A stretch of DNA of 64,000 bases from Pedobacter jejuensis (GTDB lineage: Bacteria; Bacteroidota; Bacteroidia; Sphingobacteriales; Sphingobacteriaceae). Positions within the stretch are counted from its first letter, which is position 1, and each line of letters begins with the position of its first letter. Of the stretch, positions 1 to 10,154 are shown in pieces. The position numbers were made by a program, and so were the translations under genes. The notes beneath the pieces are model-generated. The model had not been told where the DNA came from, ran no database searches, and saw only the letters and a program-made list of their open reading frames with translations. The stretch is from the NCBI RefSeq assembly GCF_003725795.1, contig NZ_RBEE01000012.1:310001-374000 (forward strand). The letters run 5' to 3'.

Positions 1-322
1 CTTCAGGACTTAATTTTACACTTTCGCCATTATCTAAATGCATACCAATTTCTTCTAAAGTATCATCGGCAATATCTTCTTCTCTTGCGTACTCATCGCC
101 AACGTACGGATTTGCTTCATCATAAGTTGAATCATCATCAACAGCACCTGCGGCAACGGTTTCGTATCCCATTGGATGATCGTAATCTGGTTCTGTTCCT
201 TTTACATCCAATTCGTAGCTTTGTTTATGCTCATCAAAAGATAAATTTTCTTTATTGATTTCGCTGTTTTCGGTAGTGCTGTGAATCTTATCTTGCGAAC
301 CTTTATTTTCGTTATTGTCCAT
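1..322 (-). CDS. Acidic hypothetical protein (N-terminal part, runs off the window)
   Basis: The reading frame starts at an ATG at 322 on the minus strand and stays open to base 1, giving 107 residues. An AGGAGA-type ribosome binding site lies about 8 bases upstream. The protein begins MDNNENKGSQDK and is strongly acidic and hydrophilic, rich in D, E, N and Y, with no signal peptide or membrane segment. It looks like a disordered cytoplasmic protein. I do not recognise a family. The gene is divergent from the one starting at 421. The C-terminus lies outside the window, so function cannot be judged. Confidence 0.7.
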   Translation of the reverse strand, partial: MDNNENKGSQDKIHSTTENSEINKENLSFDEHKQSYELDVKGTEPDYDHPMGYETVAAGAVDDDSTYDEANPYVGDEYAREEDIADDTLEEIGMHLDNGESVKLSPE

Positions 323-420
323 GATATTTTCTCCTATTATTTATAAGTATAACAAATGGTGAGGCGAGAAGGTTTTTCTTTACAAGGAAATTAAAATGTA
401 AATTTAACATAAAATGCAAT

Positions 421-1044
421 ATGAAATATCTCTTGATTCTCTCTATAATTTCATTAAAAATACTCCCTAGTTATGGTCAAGATGCAAAGCCGTCAAAATT
501 TGAAACTAATATAAAATTAAATGCAAGATATTTAGCAAGCGTGAGGGTATTCTCTGGAAAGTTAGATAGCACTACCTATAAAACAATTAAAAAAGATATA
601 GAAAACGAGCTTAATGTAGAAATCCAAGCTAATACGGCTATATTAATTAATTATGTACAAGGAGCATCAAATTGTCTATTAGCCGGCTTAAATGATACAG
701 ATGTTTCTAGGGTTATTGACAATAAAAAGAGAATTTCATCTCAACTGTGCATGGCAAATAATGCTATTGATTTTTTTGTTTTTTATCCTAATGCAGACCC
801 TAAAGAATTGTTTCAAAAAAGAGATTATTTTAAAAAAGACTCAGGATTTTTTTATGAGAATATCTTCACTCTACACGATAATTGCGATGCTTTTCTAATT
901 TTAAAGCCAAATGGAGATTTTTTAAAATATTATGGAGAAGATTATTTCTCTCAGGTTGAAAAATTTTTTAAAAGAAAACGATCACCTAATCTGAAGACCT
1001 CTGTTTCTCTATTTTCTACGACCGTTACAAAAAAATCCAGATAA
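421..1044 (+). CDS. Hypothetical secreted protein
   Basis: This 207-residue protein begins with a typical Sec signal peptide (about residues 1-19, ending SYGQ), so it probably acts in the periplasm or outside the cell. The mature part is lysine- and phenylalanine-rich with four or so cysteines, and I recognise no family. It ends four bases before the next gene (1049), which encodes a membrane protein, so the two are probably one transcript and may work together at the envelope. Base composition is very AT-rich even for this window, which hints at, but does not prove, acquisition from elsewhere. Confidence 0.7.
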   Translation: MKYLLILSIISLKILPSYGQDAKPSKFETNIKLNARYLASVRVFSGKLDSTTYKTIKKDIENELNVEIQANTAILINYVQGASNCLLAGLNDTDVSRVIDNKKRISSQLCMANNAIDFFVFYPNADPKELFQKRDYFKKDSGFFYENIFTLHDNCDAFLILKPNGDFLKYYGEDYFSQVEKFFKRKRSPNLKTSVSLFSTTVTKKSR

Positions 1045-1048
1045 TACA

Positions 1049-1579
1049 ATGAATTTTACAAAAGCTCTTTTTTGTGGATTTTTCTTACTGAGTTTGTCAA
1101 TATACATTCTATTTCACGATCTTTTCTTTAATGCAAATGAATTGATTAAAATTAAAAGTAAGTTGGAAAATTCCGAAGTATCTACTGAGATAAAGAAAGT
1201 ACCCAAAAAATATTTCGGTGAAGATATATACACTTACGCCGTTATAAGATTTAAGCTGAAACAGGTCAATCAAAATTTTGAACTACTTGAAAATATCACC
1301 AAACTTCAATCCAGCGAAAATAACATGGAAAGACTGAATTCTGTACTTAAAGATTCAGAATATATTTCTGTTTTTATTAGAAAATCAGATTTAAATAACA
1401 GATTTCCCGACATCTATCGAATTGATGCTGACGAATACAATGCTTATAATTATGAGAAGAAAAAAAGCAATCAATTCACTCTTTTTTTTATACTAGTTGG
1501 AAGTTCCTCATTTTTTTTCGTCATCCATTTTATGATTCTAAAAATAAAATCTAAGGAATCTCAAGATAAAACATTATAG
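1049..1579 (+). CDS. Hypothetical membrane protein with two transmembrane segments
   Basis: The 176-residue product has a hydrophobic segment near the N-terminus (about residues 7-27) and a second near the C-terminus (about 142-164, rich in F, L and I). A charged middle domain of roughly 110 residues is probably periplasmic. The ATG follows the stop of the secreted protein at 421-1044 after four bases, so translation is likely coupled. A rho-independent hairpin at 1625-1658 follows. No family is recognised. Confidence 0.65.
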   Translation: MNFTKALFCGFFLLSLSIYILFHDLFFNANELIKIKSKLENSEVSTEIKKVPKKYFGEDIYTYAVIRFKLKQVNQNFELLENITKLQSSENNMERLNSVLKDSEYISVFIRKSDLNNRFPDIYRIDADEYNAYNYEKKKSNQFTLFFILVGSSSFFFVIHFMILKIKSKESQDKTL

Positions 1580-1624
1580 TTTTGATATTCATTGGTTAAC
1601 CTACGAATCTATCTTTCCAACAAA

Positions 1625-1658
1625 CAAAAACCCCAATAAAATTTTAGTGGGGTTTTTG
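1625..1658. terminator. Bidirectional rho-independent terminator
   Basis: AAAAACCCC and GGGGTTTTT form a nine-pair stem around a 14-base AT-rich loop. A T-run is available on either strand, so it can stop both the pair ending at 1579 and the converging isocitrate dehydrogenase gene. Confidence 0.85.
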
Positions 1659-1674
1659 TGTTATATCTATTGAC

Positions 1675-3915
<2,241 letters not shown>

Positions 3916-4151
3916 TTAATGTAAATAAAATATTTCAATTTGGATTAGAAACCCTAATTTTTAAAATCGCCTAAAGATAAAATAATCGATTGAATTAAGG
4001 AACACATCAATGTTATTTATCAATCTTAAACAATAGATTTTGGCTTAACATAAATATTCTGAATAGTATTCAATGTATACAAACAACCTTTCAATTTTTC
4101 TGTTATTAAGCAAGGTGTAACTAAATCCATTTTGCTTACTAATATAACTGT

Positions 4152-5483
4152 ATGAAAAAAGAAATTTTATATGCGGCGCTATTTTCTTCCGCTGCTTTGG
4201 CCAGTTGCCAATCCAATTCGAACTCTAAAAATGAAGCTGATAGTTTAGCTTCTGATACAACAATTGAAACATCGATAACTGAATTAAAACTTCCGGCACC
4301 TAATGAAAAAGATGCCAAAAGTAAATTTAGTAAAGTGATCGGCTGGCCAGAAGGGAAAACGCCTATTGCTCCTGAAGGCTTTGTAGTGACTAAATTTGCA
4401 TCAGGAATAAAAAGTCCTAGAAATATGATTTTTACTCCAAATGGCGATGTTTTAGTGGTGCTTACAAATTCTGAAAGAAGTGCCACCGAGGCTATAGCTG
4501 GTGCAGTAACCGGTAAATCCAAATCGGAAGTTCCGGGAAAAAGCGCAAATACCATCGTGTTATATCGCGATGCGGATAAAGATGGAAAAGCAGAAACCTC
4601 TTCGACATTTTTAACTGGATTAAACCAGCCTTATGGAATGGCAATAATCGGCGACAATTTTTATGTTGCAAATACGGATGGATTGTTACAATATCCATAT
4701 AAAACCGGAGATACAAAAATCACAGGAAAAGGTAAGAAAATCTTAAGCCTACCTGCTGGTGGTTACAATAATCATTGGACACGTAACTTAATAACAAATG
4801 CTGATAAAAGTAAAATCTACATCACAGTTGGTTCGGGTAGTAATGTTGGGGAAAACGGAATGGATAAGGAGGTTCGCAGAGCAAGTATTTTAGAAGTAAA
4901 TCCTGATGGTTCCGGCGAGAAAATTTATGCTAGTGGCTTACGTAACCCTGTTGGTGTTGATTGGGCTCCCGGTACAAATATGCTTTGGACAGCAGTAAAC
5001 GAGCGTGACAGATTAGGTGATGATTTAGTTCCTGATTATATTACTAGCGTAAAAGAAGGCGCATTTTATGGCTGGCCATATTCTTACTATGGTCAAAATG
5101 AAGACCCTAGAATGAAAGGTAAAAACCCTGAATTGGTGAAAAAAGCAATTGCTCCTGATGTTCCTGTTGGTTCGCACACTGCTTCTTTAGGTTTAGCATT
5201 TTATAAAGCGAATAAGTTCCCTGCAAAATACCAAGGCGGTGCCTTTATTGGGCAGCATGGTTCATGGAACCGCTCTGCATTGGCCGGTTATAAAGTAGCT
5301 TTTGTACCTTTTAAAAATGGTAAACCAATTGCTGATGCTGAGGATTTTTTAACCGGATTTGTGGCTGATGCTGAAAAAGGAGAAGTTTATGGTAGACCTG
5401 TTGGTGTTACTTTGACACCAGATGGTGCTTTACTAGTTGCCGATGATGTTAGCGGAATTGTTTGGAAAGTAGCCGCAAAATAA
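4152..5483 (+). CDS. Lipoprotein PQQ-type sugar/sorbosone dehydrogenase (beta-propeller)
   Basis: A 443-residue protein with a lipoprotein signal peptide (lipobox LASC, cysteine 19) and a serine/asparagine-rich linker, so it is anchored to a membrane facing the periplasm. The rest resembles the soluble quinoprotein glucose/L-sorbosone dehydrogenase six-bladed propeller. Blade-like repeats include SPRNMIFTPNGDVLVV, GLRNPVGVDWAPG (around 256) and GQHGSWNRS (around 367). Family members oxidise aldoses or sorbosone using PQQ, but many Bacteroidota members have no proven substrate. Whether this host makes PQQ is unknown. It is monocistronic, with a strong hairpin terminator 22 bases after the stop. 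Confidence 0.85.
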   Translation: MKKEILYAALFSSAALASCQSNSNSKNEADSLASDTTIETSITELKLPAPNEKDAKSKFSKVIGWPEGKTPIAPEGFVVTKFASGIKSPRNMIFTPNGDVLVVLTNSERSATEAIAGAVTGKSKSEVPGKSANTIVLYRDADKDGKAETSSTFLTGLNQPYGMAIIGDNFYVANTDGLLQYPYKTGDTKITGKGKKILSLPAGGYNNHWTRNLITNADKSKIYITVGSGSNVGENGMDKEVRRASILEVNPDGSGEKIYASGLRNPVGVDWAPGTNMLWTAVNERDRLGDDLVPDYITSVKEGAFYGWPYSYYGQNEDPRMKGKNPELVKKAIAPDVPVGSHTASLGLAFYKANKFPAKYQGGAFIGQHGSWNRSALAGYKVAFVPFKNGKPIADAEDFLTGFVADAEKGEVYGRPVGVTLTPDGALLVADDVSGIVWKVAAK

Positions 5484-5505
5484 TTTTTTCAATCCTTATT
5501 ACATT

Positions 5506-5551
5506 CGCAGGTTATTGGTAATTTTGCCAAATAACCTGCGATTTTTTTTTA
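5506..5551 (+). terminator. Rho-independent terminator after the sugar dehydrogenase gene
   Basis: CGCAGGTTATTGG pairs with CCAAATAACCTGCG (one bulged base), followed by a run of nine Ts. The hairpin ends only about 22 bases before the start of the next gene, so that gene must have its promoter inside or before the hairpin, or depend on read-through. Confidence 0.85.
5519..5526 (+). promoter_or_regulatory. Possible -7 promoter box inside the terminator loop
   Basis: TAATTTTG matches the Bacteroidota -7 consensus TAnnTTTG exactly and sits in the loop of the terminator hairpin, 47 bases before the TTG start of the receptor gene. I see no convincing -33 TTTG at the right distance, so this is a weak call. 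Confidence 0.3.
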
Positions 5552-5572
5552 TCTTCAAAATCAAACATCCTA

Positions 5573-7621
5573 TTGAAATCAGCACTTACCTTTATTTTAC
5601 TTCTTTCTACAGTTTTTGTTAAGGCTCAAACTGTCAAATCAGATTCTTTAAACAAATTAAATGATGTTGTTATAAAAGGTTACTACAACGCAGTGCCAAT
5701 TTTAAGGTCGGTTTCTGCAGTAAGTTTAGTTGATAGCAATTCAATTCGCAATCAACAAAGCAGTTCGCCTGTAAGTATTTTCAATACGGTTCCGGGTGTT
5801 AGAATGGAAGAACGTTCTCCCGGCAGTTATCGGTTATCGCTACGCGGAAGTTTATTACGTTCGCCTTTTGGCATTCGGAATATTAAAATTTATGTTGATG
5901 ATTTTCCACTTACCGATGCTGGTGGAAATACCTATTTAAACCTTTTAGATGTTGCATCTTTAGGTTCGTTAGAGATTTACAAAGGTCCGGATGCAAGTAT
6001 TTATGGTGCAAATACCGGAGGTGCAATTTTAATTAACACTCCGGATAATCAGAATGAAATTGGTGCATCGGTTTCAGGAGGTTCGTATGGCTTATTTCAT
6101 CAAACGGCAAACATTTCTAAAACATTTAAAAATTATAGTTTTAGCGTTGCTCAGGGCTATCAACGTAGCGACGGTTACCGGCAAAATAGTGCTTTAGAGC
6201 GAAAATACTTCCAAACCACACAACAATGGAATTATAATGCTTCCGGTTTTTTAAAAGCTTTTATTTTTTATAGTGATTTAGGCTACGAAACACCTGGCGG
6301 ATTAACGGCTGTTCAGTTAGAGCAAAACCCTAAATTGGCCAGACCTGCAACACCAACCATACCTGGAGCCATAACACAACAAGCGGCGATTTATAACAAA
6401 ACCATTTTTGGAGGATTATCGAATACCTATCAAATTAATAAAAATTTCCGCCACGTTTTTGCATTATTTACTTCATATACTGATTTTAAAAATCCGTTTA
6501 TTACCAATTACGAGAAGCGTTACGAAAGCACTTTAGGCTTTAGAACATTTTTAGAATTTGCCCAGCGCAATGAAAGTTTTAAATGGAATGTTCAGGGTGG
6601 TATAGAAAGTTCGGGAACAAAAACACAGGTGAAAAACTATAACAATAATGCTGGCACACCTTCGGCTTTGATGGCTTATGATGATTTAAGAGCCAATCAA
6701 GATTTTGCTTTTCTTCGGTTTAATTTCGATATCAATAGCAAGTTATTAATTGAGCTGGCTTCGAGCATTAACTTTTTCAACTATAAATACGAACGTTTTT
6801 TCCCAACTATTATTAACGAACAAAAAAGAAATTTTGATGCGGAATTGATGCCAAAACTAGCTTTGTCTTACCTATTTAGTCCGAAGGTTTCACTTAGAGC
6901 GTCTGTTAGCAAAGGCTACTCGCCTCCTACCCTTGCAGAAGTTCGTTCATCAGATAATAATATTAATAATGATTTACAAGCCGAAAATGGTTGGAATTAT
7001 GAAATCGGTTTGAGGTATAAACCACTTAACAATCGGTTTTATGCAAACGCAAATATTTTCCAATATGAACTTAAAGATGCAATCGTAAGACGCTTGAATG
7101 CAAATGATACAGAATTTTTTATAAACGCTGGCGGTACCAAACAAAAAGGTATTGAATTAGAATCTGCATTATGGTTGATTCAAAATGCAGGAGGCTTTTT
7201 AAATGGTTTACAATTACGAAGCAGCTATACGTACAGCCATTATCGATTCGAAAATTTTATAAACGGAAATTCGAACTACTCAGGAAATAAACTTACGGGT
7301 GTGCCCGAAAGTGTTGTGGTTAGTAGCTTAGAATTTTTATTTAATGATGGGATCTATTTGTTTGGTCAGCATAACTATACATCATCCATTCCATTAAATG
7401 ATGCAAATTCTGTTTTTGCGAAACGTTATAATTTAATAGAACTAAAGGCCGGCATTAGAAATTTAAAGCTTGGTAAAACTAAATTTGAAATATTTGGAGG
7501 CGCAAATAATTTGCTAAACGAAAAATACAGTTTAGGAAATGATTTAAACGCTGCAAACAACAGGTACTTTAACCCCGCTCCTGGAAGCAATTTCTACGCA
7601 GGTCTTTCTGTAAAATTGTAG
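5573..7621 (+). CDS. TonB-dependent outer-membrane receptor
   Basis: A 682-residue TonB-dependent receptor. It has a signal peptide (residues 1-18, cut before AQ), a plug domain (about 30-160, with IFNTVPGVRMEER and YKGPDASIYGANTGG) and a beta-barrel ending in an aromatic/hydrophobic strand (FYAGLSVKL). It imports a siderophore, metal complex or other large ligand across the outer membrane using TonB energy. The ligand cannot be read from sequence. The N-terminal carboxypeptidase-like domain of SusC-type receptors is absent. The start is TTG: no in-frame ATG lies upstream, and the signal peptide begins directly at this codon. Confidence 0.88.
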   Translation: MKSALTFILLLSTVFVKAQTVKSDSLNKLNDVVIKGYYNAVPILRSVSAVSLVDSNSIRNQQSSSPVSIFNTVPGVRMEERSPGSYRLSLRGSLLRSPFGIRNIKIYVDDFPLTDAGGNTYLNLLDVASLGSLEIYKGPDASIYGANTGGAILINTPDNQNEIGASVSGGSYGLFHQTANISKTFKNYSFSVAQGYQRSDGYRQNSALERKYFQTTQQWNYNASGFLKAFIFYSDLGYETPGGLTAVQLEQNPKLARPATPTIPGAITQQAAIYNKTIFGGLSNTYQINKNFRHVFALFTSYTDFKNPFITNYEKRYESTLGFRTFLEFAQRNESFKWNVQGGIESSGTKTQVKNYNNNAGTPSALMAYDDLRANQDFAFLRFNFDINSKLLIELASSINFFNYKYERFFPTIINEQKRNFDAELMPKLALSYLFSPKVSLRASVSKGYSPPTLAEVRSSDNNINNDLQAENGWNYEIGLRYKPLNNRFYANANIFQYELKDAIVRRLNANDTEFFINAGGTKQKGIELESALWLIQNAGGFLNGLQLRSSYTYSHYRFENFINGNSNYSGNKLTGVPESVVVSSLEFLFNDGIYLFGQHNYTSSIPLNDANSVFAKRYNLIELKAGIRNLKLGKTKFEIFGGANNLLNEKYSLGNDLNAANNRYFNPAPGSNFYAGLSVKL

Positions 7622-7683
7622 CGCTTGTTTTTTCTTAAGCTTTGCCCTTAAATCGTCCTTCTATATGCAAGCAATATGCAGGT

Positions 7684-7733
7684 GGGAATCTTAATGTAGT
7701 AGATATAAAAAAGCTTGCCCCATTAAGATTCCC
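7684..7733. repeat. 13-base perfect inverted repeat
   Basis: GGGAATCTTAATG at 7684-7696 is the exact reverse complement of CATTAAGATTCCC at 7721-7733, with a 24-base spacer containing a run of six As. It adjoins the dispersed repeat copy at 7734-7834. It could act as a hairpin or terminator for minus-strand transcription. Confidence 0.6.
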
Positions 7734-7834
7734 TATCAAGCTGAATTCGATTCTTAAACTTAATATTTTGCTGTTTTATTGCCGTATTCCTTGTACAACG
7801 CATCTTGCTGAATGTATTTCAGTATCTTTCCTGC
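7734..7834 (-). repeat. Dispersed intergenic repeat, copy A
   Basis: Read on the minus strand, this roughly 100-base segment (GCAGGAAAGATACTGAAATA, then CAGCAAGATGCGTTGTACAA, then TTTAAGAATCGAATTCAGC) aligns by eye over nearly its whole length with 45959-46065, and over about 85 bases with 45796-45880. A reading frame through it would encode a short peptide ending YKEYGNKTAKY, but the other copies are not open in the same way, so I treat it as non-coding. Confidence 0.75.
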
Positions 7835-7843
7835 AAGAAAGCA

Positions 7844-7968
7844 GGCTGTATCATAAATCATTTTATCCTTGAGTTTTGTCACGTTGAGTTTGTCGGAACC
7901 TCTCAAACGGCAGTATATGCAAGTCCTTCGACAGGCTAAGGATGACATTTTGTATTTATGATACAGCC
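7844..7968. repeat. MITE-like element with 15-base terminal inverted repeats
   Basis: GGCTGTATCATAAAT at 7844-7858 and ATTTATGATACAGCC at 7954-7968 are perfect inverted repeats bounding a 125-base element with no gene. The interior holds a second, imperfect palindrome (GTCACGTTGAGTTTGTC against CCTTCGACAGGCTAAGGATG). The structure fits a small non-autonomous mobile or REP-like element. No target-site duplication is obvious. Confidence 0.65.
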
Positions 7969-7997
7969 TCGACGTCAACTAAAAAAACAAGCTTACT

Positions 7998-8089
7998 AAT
8001 AATATGAGGGAAAATTAATAATCGAATTCAAGTTATCAAGTAGAAAATGACGAAAAAGCCAGATTATACTTAAAACACCTCATATTATT
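7998..8089. repeat. Second small element bounded by 12-base inverted repeats
   Basis: AATAATATGAGG (7998-8009) and CCTCATATTATT (8078-8089) are exact inverted repeats 92 bases apart with no coding content between them. Together with the features at 7684-7968 this fills most of the 513-base gap between the receptor gene and ssb; I see no gene in that gap. Confidence 0.45.
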
Positions 8090-8134
8090 TTCTTTTAGGC
8101 GTTAACAACGAACTACATGTTGCGAAACTATGTA

Positions 8135-8476
8135 TCAATTAACCTCGGTTTCTTTAGTAGAAACCCCACTTACCACAATTTCTATTGAATAGCGTTTGCT
8201 GCCATCTTTAGCTTCATAGAAATTATTTACTAATTTACCCTCAATGTTAATATATGTTCCTTTTTTAATTTGCTTTTCAGCAAAATCTGCATTGGCATTC
8301 CAAAAAGTTAACGTAAACCATTGTGTGTTTTTTACCGCTTCGCCAGATGCATTTTTGTGGTAATCATTTACGGCTAATCTTACTTTAGCTAATTTTTGTT
8401 TTCCCGATAAATTTTTAACCTCTGCATCAGCACCTGCAAAACCGCTTAATACCACTTTGTTTGTTCCATTTTCCAT
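8135..8476 (-). CDS. ssb: Short single-stranded DNA-binding protein
   Basis: A 113-residue SSB with one OB fold, recognisable from VVLSGFAGADAEVK, KVRLAVNDYHK, NTQWFTLTFWN and YINIEGKLVNNFYEAKDG. It binds single-stranded DNA during replication, repair or recombination. It lacks the long linker and acidic DDIPF-type tail of housekeeping SSBs that recruits partner proteins, so it is probably an accessory or mobile-element-type SSB and the main copy should lie elsewhere. It stands at the edge of the accessory region, divergent from the zinc-ribbon gene at 8712. Confidence 0.88.
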   Translation of the reverse strand: MENGTNKVVLSGFAGADAEVKNLSGKQKLAKVRLAVNDYHKNASGEAVKNTQWFTLTFWNANADFAEKQIKKGTYINIEGKLVNNFYEAKDGSKRYSIEIVVSGVSTKETEVN

Positions 8477-8587
8477 GATCTTCTAATTTAGTTTCTGAAT
8501 GTTTAAAGAACGATAGTCACCACGACTACCGACAGAACAAAGTTGCAACAGATGGGAAAACTTAACCGTAAATTAATTATTTATAGT

Positions 8588-8599
8588 CGTTTATAAACG
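8588..8599. promoter_or_regulatory. Perfect 12-base palindrome between ssb and the zinc-ribbon gene
   Basis: CGTTTATAAACG is an exact palindrome and is followed by a partial copy (CGTTTAAAAACG). It lies in the intergenic region between two divergent genes and could be an operator. No regulator is recognised nearby, so this is weak. Confidence 0.25.
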
Positions 8600-8711
8600 T
8601 TTAAAAACGGATAATCATTGTTTAAGCCCATAAAAACCATTTGCTATTTGATTTATTTTCACAAATTCTTTAGATTTAAGCATCATCCCATAATTAATAA
8701 ATAAAAAAATT

Positions 8712-9068
8712 ATGGAACGTTTATGTCTCGATTGCGGTACACCTGTTAAAGGCCGTGCCGACAAAAAATATTGTGATGATTTATGCCGCAACAATTATAA
8801 CAACAACCTTAAGGCAGCAGACAGCAATATTGTTAAGAAGGTAAATCATATCCTTAAGCAAAACCGAATTATTCTGGCTAAACTAAATCCAGAAGGGAAA
8901 ACAAAGAAAATTAGCCGGAAGATATTGCTTGATAATGGTTTTAAGTTAGATTATTTAACTTCTGTTTACCAAACACAAAGCGGAAAAACTTATAACTTTT
9001 GCTATGAGTATGGCTTGCTCGTTTTGGCCGACAATGAATTTTTATTGGTAAAACGGGAGGAAAAATAA
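8712..9068 (+). CDS. Zinc-ribbon hypothetical protein
   Basis: A 118-residue protein. Its N-terminus carries a CLDCG motif and a second cysteine pair in KKYCDDLCRNNYNNN, a four-cysteine zinc site of the short zinc-ribbon type often seen in Bacteroidota. The remainder (about 35-118) is a small alpha/beta domain with a lysine-rich segment (KTKKISRKILLDNGFK). Nucleic-acid binding is plausible but unproven. The gene has a clean ATG preceded by an A-rich leader. It is followed directly by the decayed recombinase. Confidence 0.7.
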   Translation: MERLCLDCGTPVKGRADKKYCDDLCRNNYNNNLKAADSNIVKKVNHILKQNRIILAKLNPEGKTKKISRKILLDNGFKLDYLTSVYQTQSGKTYNFCYEYGLLVLADNEFLLVKREEK

Positions 9069-9113
9069 ATGGCTAAAGAAAAGTTATTTGGCGAGCTGCC
9101 GTATTGGTAATGT

Positions 9114-9414
9114 AAGAAACCCAAGTTGTTATAGAAAAAATACACAGGCCAAAAAGGACAAAGTTGTGGTGAGATGTATAGTGAGACAAGCTTACAAAGT
9201 GTTTTGAAACAAGCTTTAGAAAAAGTAAAAATGACAAAACCTGTAACCCTGCATTAGCTTAGACATAGTTATGCTACCAATTATTAGAAAGCGGAACTGA
9301 TTTAATGTATATACAGGAATTACTAGGACACTACAGCAGTAAAACGACTGAAATTTATTTCCACGTAGGAAAAAAAGCTTGCAACAATTTAAAAGTCCAG
9401 TTGACGATTTATAA
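9114..9414 (+). pseudogene. Decayed tyrosine recombinase (integrase), C-terminal half
   Basis: Reading across frames recovers the C-terminal catalytic part of a XerC/D-like integrase. First comes YSETSLQSVLKQALEKVK, then the box II motif with LRHSYAT, then SGTDLMYIQELLGH, then SSKTTEIYFHV with the nucleophilic tyrosine, and a terminal SPVDDL. The frame is broken by in-frame stops at 9132 (TAG) and just before LRHSYAT, plus a frameshift after SYAT and another before SPVDDL. The N-terminal half is missing. I see no IntI-specific extra segment before box II, so it looks closer to Bacteroidota XerD-like integrases than to classical IntI. It sits just upstream of the cassette array. Confidence 0.85.
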
Positions 9415-9507
9415 TTTTTTTTAATACTTTTAATTGGATAACATTTATCAGACCTATCTGCAGAGAAGTTGGATGGATAGTTCTGACGATGTCAGATGTA
9501 TATATGA

Positions 9508-9514
9508 GTTATAG
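9508..9514 (+). other. Cassette-boundary heptamer GTTATAG before the first array gene
   Basis: GTTATAG stands nine bases before the first array ATG (9523). The same heptamer ends the palindromes at 11536 and 14391 and is the exact complement of the CTATAAC that opens those at 10155 and 12441. It is the expected position for a left attachment boundary. A seven-base match alone is weak; its position gives it weight. Confidence 0.4.
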
Positions 9515-9522
9515 CCGATTTT

Positions 9523-9780
9523 ATGAACGACACACTTAACGACTTTAAAGTAACGGACAGACAAAGCTTCGTTGAGTTTCTTGACTTATTACGCAAGGAC
9601 TTTTTGGACAATCCTGAAAGTTGGGAAAATAAAACACTGCCTGACTTTTTAGAAGCGTTAAGTGGATACACAGAAGATATTCAAGGTTATTACGACAATA
9701 TGAAAATAAATGTAAATGCCAACAAACCAGAATGGTCGATAATTGCAGACATTTTTAAAGGAGCTAAAATTTATGAATAA
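9523..9780 (+). CDS. DUF7660-like hypothetical protein
   Basis: An 85-residue acidic protein whose central stretch (FVEFLDLLRKDF, then NPESWENKTLPDFLEALS and YTEDIQGYYDN) matches my memory of the DUF7660 family of small alpha-helical proteins. Their function is not established. Similar small proteins are frequent in cassette arrays and as putative immunity proteins, but that is inference. Its stop codon overlaps the ATG of the pentapeptide-repeat gene (9773), so the two form one cassette with coupled translation. Confidence 0.7.
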   Translation: MNDTLNDFKVTDRQSFVEFLDLLRKDFLDNPESWENKTLPDFLEALSGYTEDIQGYYDNMKINVNANKPEWSIIADIFKGAKIYE

Positions 9781-10147
9781 GACAAATTTTGCAGAAAGTA
9801 TCTTGGAACAATATCAAAATGGACAAAGATATTTTGTTGACCTAGATTTAGAGAATGAAAGTTTTGACGACCAGCACTTACAAGACATAGTATTTGAGCA
9901 TTGTTTTCTTTATTCAAGTTTTAAAAGAACGAACTTAAAAAACGCCAAGTTAATAAATGGAAATATCAAGACTTGTGACTTTAGAGAAGCCCATTTGACA
10001 AATGCACATTTTGAAAATCTTTCAGTTGAAAGTTCGCAATTTGCACGTGCTAAAATTGAAGGAATATATTTTGACAACAATTGGGCTTACGGACAAAAAG
10101 TAACAAGAGCAGAATTTGACGAATGGATAAAAAATCACGAAGAATAA
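9773..10147 (+). CDS. Pentapeptide-repeat protein
   Basis: A 124-residue protein with a run of A(D/N)LXX-type pentapeptides at about residues 30-95 (FKRTNLKNAKLINGNIKTC, then FREAHLTNAHFENL), predicted to form a right-handed square beta-helix. I chose the ATG at 9773 over a more upstream in-frame ATG at 9743. AAAGGAG lies 9 bases before 9773, and the resulting overlap with the upstream stop is only eight bases. Pentapeptide proteins range from gyrase-protecting Qnr-like factors to structural modules; this one is too short for a Qnr call. The first attC-like palindrome follows eight bases after the stop. Confidence 0.78.
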   Translation: MNKTNFAESILEQYQNGQRYFVDLDLENESFDDQHLQDIVFEHCFLYSSFKRTNLKNAKLINGNIKTCDFREAHLTNAHFENLSVESSQFARAKIEGIYFDNNWAYGQKVTRAEFDEWIKNHEE

Positions 10148-10154
10148 AAAATGG

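Noticed and set aside
7760..7978. 72-residue minus-strand reading frame
   Set aside because: It runs across the MITE-like element and the dispersed repeat; the other copies of the repeat are not open in the same frame, so it is incidental.
9069..9110. 13-codon frame MAKEKLFGELPYW after the zinc-ribbon gene
   Set aside because: Too short and without homologues I recognise; it could be a scar of a lost gene but cannot be supported.
9114..9414. Functional integrase
   Set aside because: In-frame stops, at least two frameshifts and a missing N-terminal half show it is a remnant.
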